A stretch of DNA of 17,580 nt, taken from an uncultured Porphyromonas sp. (GTDB taxonomy: Bacteria > Bacteroidota > Bacteroidia > Bacteroidales > Porphyromonadaceae). The position numbers and the translations under genes were made by a program. The notes below the pieces were generated by a model. That model saw only the letters and a list, made by a program, of their open reading frames with translations. It was not told the origin of the DNA and did no database searches. Location: NCBI GenBank assembly GCA_945875135.1, contig CAMCJO010000005.1, forward strand, positions 1 to 17,580. Direction: 5' to 3'. This document shows positions 13,478 to 17,580 of this stretch, one piece after another (position 1 is the first letter of the stretch; the number at the start of each line of letters is the position of its first letter).

Positions 13478-16180
13478 ATGATGACAATGCAACGATATCA
13501 CAACATACTCTTCGCACTTATAGCGCTCTTCGCAGTCACCTCTGTGAGCGCACAAGTTGCTACTACTCCTGCCGATACAGTCTACGCGCCCCCGATCGAC
13601 TACGCTCGTCCCGTCACCAAGACCATTGCGGGTGTGACCATAACGGGTGCACAGGGATATGATCAGGAGGTCTTGCTAGGCTATACTGGCCTCAAGATAG
13701 GGGAGCGCATAGAGATACCAGGAGCTGCTACAACGGCTGTGGTGCAGCAGTTCACACGCAATGGCACCTTTGCCAATGCACGTGTGCTGGTGACTAAGTA
13801 TGTGGGAGACAAGGTTTGGCTAGAGGTGCAGCTGGAGCAGCATCCTCGTATCGCTTCGGTGACCTTCCACAACATCAAGAAGTCGGAGCAGGAAGACCTG
13901 CAGACCAAGACAGGCCTACGAGAGAGTATGCAGCTCTCGCCCAATGTGCTAGATCGTACGGAGCAGCTGATACAGAAGTACTACAATGAGAAGGGGTATA
14001 GCGAGATGGAGGTCACCTTCGATCAGCAGCCTGACCTCTCTCGTGAAGGGTATGTCAAGCTCGGCATCACGGTCGATAAGAAGTACAAGACGAAGATCGC
14101 TAACATCTACTTCTCGGGCAATAAAGCACTCTCTGACACAGATCTGCGCAAGGCGATGAAGAAGACGAACGAGACCTTCCGACTCAATCGTGGCAATCTG
14201 TGGAACTCCATCTTAGAGCTCTTCCAGAGCAAGAAATTCATCCAAGACGTCTATCGTGAGGATCTGCACAACATCCTAAACGCTTACCACAAGGCGGGCT
14301 ATCGTGATGCTGAGATCCTGTCAGACTCTATCGCCCGCAATCCGAAAAACGACAAGCAGATCGACATCTTCATCAACATCTCCGAGGGGCGCCGCTACTA
14401 TATCAAGGATATCAACTTCGTGGGCAATACGAAGTTCCCCACACCGCTCCTAGAGGCTATGCTCGGCATGCAGCATGGTGATGTGTATGACCAGGATCGC
14501 CTTACGAAGCGTCTCTATGTCGAGGACGATGCTGTCGCCAACCTTTACTACAACAATGGATATATCTTCTCAGGCATAGATCCCGTAGAGACATACGTCG
14601 AGGGCGACTCCGTATCGCTTGACCTACGCATTGTCGAGGGGCCACAGGCTACTATCGACAAGGTGATCATACGTGGTAACCACGACATCTACGAGGAGGT
14701 AGTGCGTCGTGAGCTCTTTACGAAGCCTGGCAAGCTCTTTAGCAAGGAGGATATGATGAACTCCTGGATGACGCTCAACCAGCTCGGGCACTTTGATCCA
14801 GAGAAGAGCTTCCCCACGCCAATCCCCAACCCGCAAGAGGGTACCGTAGATATAGAGTACTCGCTGCAGCGCAGAAACAATGACAAGTTTGAGCTCTCCT
14901 TCGGTTGGTCTCAGGCGGGTATCATCGGGCGTGCGGGTATCAACTTTACCAACTTCTCGATCTACAACCTCTTCCACCCGAAGGCGTATCGTGGTCTCAT
15001 ACCGCAGGGCGATGGCCAGACCCTCTCCCTCAACGCGATGAGTAATGGTCGCTACTATCACTCGTTTAGCTTACAATTCTCCGACCCCTGGTTTGGTGGC
15101 AAGCGTCCGAACTTCTTTACGGCATCTCTCTTCTACTCCATGCAGACCGCTATCGATACCCGCTACTATAATAATCGTACGCAGGGTATGGGTTACTACC
15201 CAGGTTACTATGGCGGATACGGTGGCTATGGTGGTTACGGTTATGGTGGCTATGGATACGATGGTGGTTATAGGCAGTCGCTGATGGAAAACTCCTACAA
15301 CCCCAACCAGTCCATGCACATCTTCGGCGCCACGGTCGGCTTCGGTAAGCGACTCAACTGGCCTGACAACTGGTTTAACGTCAATGCTACGCTCAACTAT
15401 ACCCACTACTACCTCCGTGATTGGGTCTACGAGACCTTCCAGGGCTTCCACAATGGGCATGCTAACGACATAAGCCTCACGCTGGCACTCTCGCGTAACT
15501 CAATCGACAATCCGATCTACACCCGTCGTGGATCATCCTTTACGCTGTCAGTCAGTGCCACGCCTCCATACTCCCTTTGGGACGGCATCGACTACTCCAA
15601 TATCAACCTCAAGTCAGAGGATCGCTACCGCTTTGTAGAGTACCACAAGTGGAAGTTCTCGGGCAAGGTCTTTACCCCACTCATGAACCCTCTCACGGTG
15701 AAGTATACGCCAGTCCTTATGACGCGTCTAGACGCAGGCTTCATCGGACACTACACGCCGTTTAAGCGTTCTCCCTTTGGCACTTACTACATGGGTGGAG
15801 ACAACATGAGCGGCTATGTAGGCAACTTCCTCAACGAGACCATCCCGCTACGTGGATATAGCAACGGATCGATCGCTGGTGGCAACTATGACTACGCCTA
15901 TGCCTATATGCGTATGATGGCTGAGCTACGTGTGCCCATTCTCTTTGAGGGGCAGTACAACGTATGGGGCGTCGCTTTCCTCGAGGCAGGTAATGCGTGG
16001 CGAGACATCAGCAGCTTCAACGCCTTCAATCTCAAACGCTCGGCCGGTGTCGGTTTCCGTATTACGCTACCTTTCTTAGGTATGCTCGGACTCGACTGGG
16101 GCTATGGCTTTGACAAGCCTGACGGCTCCTCACAGCGTGGCGGTAGCAACATACATATCATCATGGGTCAGGAGTTTTAG
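13478..16180 (+). CDS. bamA: Outer-membrane protein assembly factor BamA (Omp85)
   Basis: Central component of the BAM machine, inserting beta-barrel proteins into the outer membrane. The 900 residues start with a signal peptide (to about 25, SVSA before Q26). About five POTRA domains follow, at roughly 50-120, 124-202, 206-304, 307-387 and 391-465, and then the C-terminal 16-stranded barrel from about 470. The barrel has the conserved loop-6 RGY at 792-794 and the expected terminal phenylalanine. Unusual features are the length, larger than proteobacterial BamA, and a Gly/Tyr-rich low-complexity insert at about 570-598, probably in an extracellular loop. Two further ATG codons at 13481 and 13487 could serve as start; all keep the signal peptide. 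It lies between uppS and the Skp-like chaperone genes, the usual functional setting. Confidence 0.95.
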   Translation: MMTMQRYHNILFALIALFAVTSVSAQVATTPADTVYAPPIDYARPVTKTIAGVTITGAQGYDQEVLLGYTGLKIGERIEIPGAATTAVVQQFTRNGTFANARVLVTKYVGDKVWLEVQLEQHPRIASVTFHNIKKSEQEDLQTKTGLRESMQLSPNVLDRTEQLIQKYYNEKGYSEMEVTFDQQPDLSREGYVKLGITVDKKYKTKIANIYFSGNKALSDTDLRKAMKKTNETFRLNRGNLWNSILELFQSKKFIQDVYREDLHNILNAYHKAGYRDAEILSDSIARNPKNDKQIDIFINISEGRRYYIKDINFVGNTKFPTPLLEAMLGMQHGDVYDQDRLTKRLYVEDDAVANLYYNNGYIFSGIDPVETYVEGDSVSLDLRIVEGPQATIDKVIIRGNHDIYEEVVRRELFTKPGKLFSKEDMMNSWMTLNQLGHFDPEKSFPTPIPNPQEGTVDIEYSLQRRNNDKFELSFGWSQAGIIGRAGINFTNFSIYNLFHPKAYRGLIPQGDGQTLSLNAMSNGRYYHSFSLQFSDPWFGGKRPNFFTASLFYSMQTAIDTRYYNNRTQGMGYYPGYYGGYGGYGGYGYGGYGYDGGYRQSLMENSYNPNQSMHIFGATVGFGKRLNWPDNWFNVNATLNYTHYYLRDWVYETFQGFHNGHANDISLTLALSRNSIDNPIYTRRGSSFTLSVSATPPYSLWDGIDYSNINLKSEDRYRFVEYHKWKFSGKVFTPLMNPLTVKYTPVLMTRLDAGFIGHYTPFKRSPFGTYYMGGDNMSGYVGNFLNETIPLRGYSNGSIAGGNYDYAYAYMRMMAELRVPILFEGQYNVWGVAFLEAGNAWRDISSFNAFNLKRSAGVGFRITLPFLGMLGLDWGYGFDKPDGSSQRGGSNIHIIMGQEF
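15185..15271 (+). repeat. Gly-Tyr codon repeat within bamA
   Basis: The stretch encodes about 29 residues made almost only of Gly and Tyr in GGY and GY units, broken by one Met, one Pro and one Asp. At the DNA level it consists of imperfect GGTGGYTAY nonamers. Slippage in such DNA would add or remove residues in steps of three without shifting the frame. Confidence 0.8.
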
Positions 16181-16277
16181 TCCCCTTAGCGTATGAGTAC
16201 GAGGCTTGCTCCACTTAAACAAACAAGTACCCGAGCCATCTATATACACTAGTACAGACCTTCTAAACATCTATATT

Positions 16278-16796
16278 ATGAGAAAGCATCTATATCTCCT
16301 CACACTCCTCCTAGCTCTGACGCTGGGAGCATCAGCACAGAAGTTTGCGCTTGTGGATATGCAGTATATCCTCAAGAACATCCCCAACTATGAGATGATG
16401 AATGAGCAGCTCGAGACCGTCTCTAAGCGTTGGCAGCAGGAAGTCAAGACACTTCAAGACAAGGCTGAGACGCTCTATAAGAAGTATCAGAGCGACCTCG
16501 TCTTCCTCACAGCCGAGCAAAAGCGTCAGCGGGAGGAGGAGATTGTCAAGACCGAGCAGCAGGCCACCGAGCTACAGGGCAAGTACTTCGGCCCCGAGGG
16601 TGAGCTCTTCGAGCGTCGCTCTAAGATGGTTAAGCCACTACAGGACGAGATATGGCAAGCGATCAAGGAGATCGCTTCGCAGAGCGGATTTCAGCTAGTC
16701 CTCGACCGCTCTACGGCAGGCATCGTCTTTGCCAATCCATCTATCGACATCAGCGATCAGGTCCTAGAGAAGCTAGGCTATGGGCGCAAGCGCTAA
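16278..16796 (+). CDS. OmpH/Skp family periplasmic chaperone, first copy
   Basis: The 172-residue product has a signal peptide (1-20, GASA before Q21). Its start KFALVDMQYILKNIPNY is typical of the OmpH/Skp family. A long, strongly charged coiled-coil region from about 45 to 115 (rich in Lys, Glu and Gln) follows, and then a short beta-containing C-terminus. Skp trimers hold unfolded outer-membrane proteins in the periplasm and pass them to BamA. The open frame begins upstream at 16206, but the ATG at 16278 is chosen because only it places a signal peptide at the N-terminus. It lies 97 bases after bamA and 40 bases before a second family member. No promoter of the TAnnTTTG type was found in the gap from bamA, so read-through from the operon is likely. 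Confidence 0.9.
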   Translation: MRKHLYLLTLLLALTLGASAQKFALVDMQYILKNIPNYEMMNEQLETVSKRWQQEVKTLQDKAETLYKKYQSDLVFLTAEQKRQREEEIVKTEQQATELQGKYFGPEGELFERRSKMVKPLQDEIWQAIKEIASQSGFQLVLDRSTAGIVFANPSIDISDQVLEKLGYGRKR

Positions 16797-16836
16797 CCCT
16801 ATACATACGCATTATCAATAACTTAAATACAGAACA

Positions 16837-17337
16837 ATGAAGACAAAGAATCTGTTTCTAACCCTACTCCTACTCTTGCTACCTGTCGTAGCTACGGCTC
16901 AGCAGAAGATAGCAGTCGTCAACTCTCAGGAGCTCCTCACCGCTATGCCTGATATGAAGGTCGCTCAGGATCGTCTCCAAGAGCTAGACAAAAAGTACAC
17001 GGCAGAGATGCAGACGATGAACGACGAGTATCAAAAGAAGCTCGAGCTTTATATGAAGGACAAGGAGGGACTCTCTGACGCTCTCCTCAAGAGTCGCGAG
17101 CAGGAACTAGCTGATCTGCAAAACCGCATCCAGCGCTCTTATCAAGCTATGCAGCAAGACATGGAGAAGCAGCAGGCTACCCTCATGGCACCCATCCAGC
17201 AGAAGATTGTAGAGGCTATCAAGAAGGTAGGCGACGCAGGTGGCTACACCTATGTTATGGAGGCCTCGATGATGCTCTATATGGCTCCTTCAGCTGTTGA
17301 TATCACGGCGCAGGTCAAGAAGCAGCTAGGCATCTAG
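16837..17337 (+). CDS. OmpH/Skp family periplasmic chaperone, second copy
   Basis: The 166-residue product has a signal peptide (1-21, VATA before Q22), then KIAVVNSQELLTAMPDM, a coiled coil from about 45 to 115, and a C-terminal core-forming segment ending VKKQLGI. Architecture equals that of the gene 40 bases upstream, but the sequences have diverged clearly, so the duplication is old. The tandem pair behind bamA is a usual Bacteroidales arrangement. The two may form separate or mixed trimers, which cannot be told from sequence. It is the last gene of the operon, ending about 70 bases before a strong terminator. Confidence 0.9.
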   Translation: MKTKNLFLTLLLLLLPVVATAQQKIAVVNSQELLTAMPDMKVAQDRLQELDKKYTAEMQTMNDEYQKKLELYMKDKEGLSDALLKSREQELADLQNRIQRSYQAMQQDMEKQQATLMAPIQQKIVEAIKKVGDAGGYTYVMEASMMLYMAPSAVDITAQVKKQLGI

Positions 17338-17405
17338 CATACCCAACCGACCAGCCTAAAGAGACTACCAACTAAGTAATAGTCTCGTCAAGCTGCAACT
17401 ATCAG

Positions 17406-17442
17406 AAGCCCCACGCTCTGCTCGTCAGACGTGGGGCTTTTT
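17406..17442 (+). terminator. Intrinsic terminator of the envelope operon
   Basis: AAGCCCCACG (17406-17415) pairs perfectly with CGTGGGGCTT (17430-17439). A 14-base loop can form a further TCTG/CAGA stem. Five T residues at 17438-17442 follow. It lies 68 bases after the last chaperone gene. Confidence 0.9.
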
Positions 17443-17502
17443 CCGTCTTCACACTACTTGTCTTACCCTGAAAAAAGTTGACTCGTAAGTAATATAACTA
17501 TT

Positions 17503-17580
17503 ATTGCTGTCCGATAAAAGTCAGAAAGAGACTGTTGAAAAAGCCCACGAGCTGACTTAGGACGACCAGATTGAGTTTTT
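17503..17580. other. Possible edge of a dispersed element at the window end
   Basis: After the terminator the sequence becomes AT-rich (17461-17500) and then reads CTGTCCGATAAAAGTC from 17508 and GAGACTGTTGA at 17528-17538. The last of these also occurs in the hairpin before crcB. CAGATTGA follows within 50 bases in both places. The style resembles the terminus of an insertion sequence, but no transposase or matching second end is in the window. Confidence 0.25.

Noticed and set aside
16206..16277. Upstream ATG for the first OmpH/Skp gene
   Set aside because: It would add 24 polar residues before the signal peptide. The ATG at 16278 gives a normal one.

Overview
The window looks like a chromosomal segment of a Bacteroidales bacterium, most likely a Porphyromonas of the roughly 50 percent GC group (P. 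asaccharolytica/uenonis-like). This is inferred from gene content and protein style, not from a search. Three things support it: the frdC-frdA-frdB order with a Bacteroidetes-type cytochrome b, the block DUF6089-like barrel / uppS / bamA / ompH / ompH, and -7 boxes of the Bacteroidetes type TAnnTTTG (positions 6-13, 5073-5080, 10568-10575). Every gene recognised lies on the + strand.

Layout. (1) 1-3722: fumarate reductase operon frdCAB, with a -7 box at the left edge and a strong intrinsic terminator after frdB. (2) 3842-4213: a single crcB fluoride channel gene. (3) 4214-5186: almost 1 kb without a convincing gene, filled with repeats: a heptamer tract, three pairs of the palindrome CCACGTGG each spaced exactly 22 bp, a 21-bp tandem repeat, and an inverted repeat with one arm split by a copy of that 21-bp unit. 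(4) 5187-6809: two exported DUF1573 proteins separated by a long imperfect hairpin. (5) 6941-10377: a compact run of meaB, a small acidic protein of unknown function, trmB and mrp, led by 15 heptamers in two families. (6) 10376-10543: a 168-bp imperfect palindrome made of heptamer arms around a REP-like hairpin. (7) 10597-17337: an envelope operon with a DUF6242-like lipoprotein, a DUF6089-like outer-membrane barrel, uppS, bamA and two OmpH/Skp chaperones, closed by an intrinsic terminator. (8) The last 80 bases may be the edge of a repeated element.

How the genes work together. Fumarate reductase makes succinate at the end of anaerobic respiration. MeaB is the GTPase partner of methylmalonyl-CoA mutase, which takes succinyl-CoA toward propionate, so regions 1 and 5 fit a succinate/propionate-forming anaerobe. 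The mutase itself is not in the window. Region 7 couples synthesis of the undecaprenyl carrier lipid with outer-membrane protein assembly (BamA) and periplasmic chaperoning (OmpH/Skp).

The coding content is ordinary core genome, and I found no defence system, biosynthetic cluster or other new protein system. The unusual material is intergenic: several interlocking families of short repeats and palindromes that sit in gene leaders and next to promoters. A Gly/Tyr-rich insert in the BamA barrel and an Mrp without the usual CxxC pair are the protein-level oddities.
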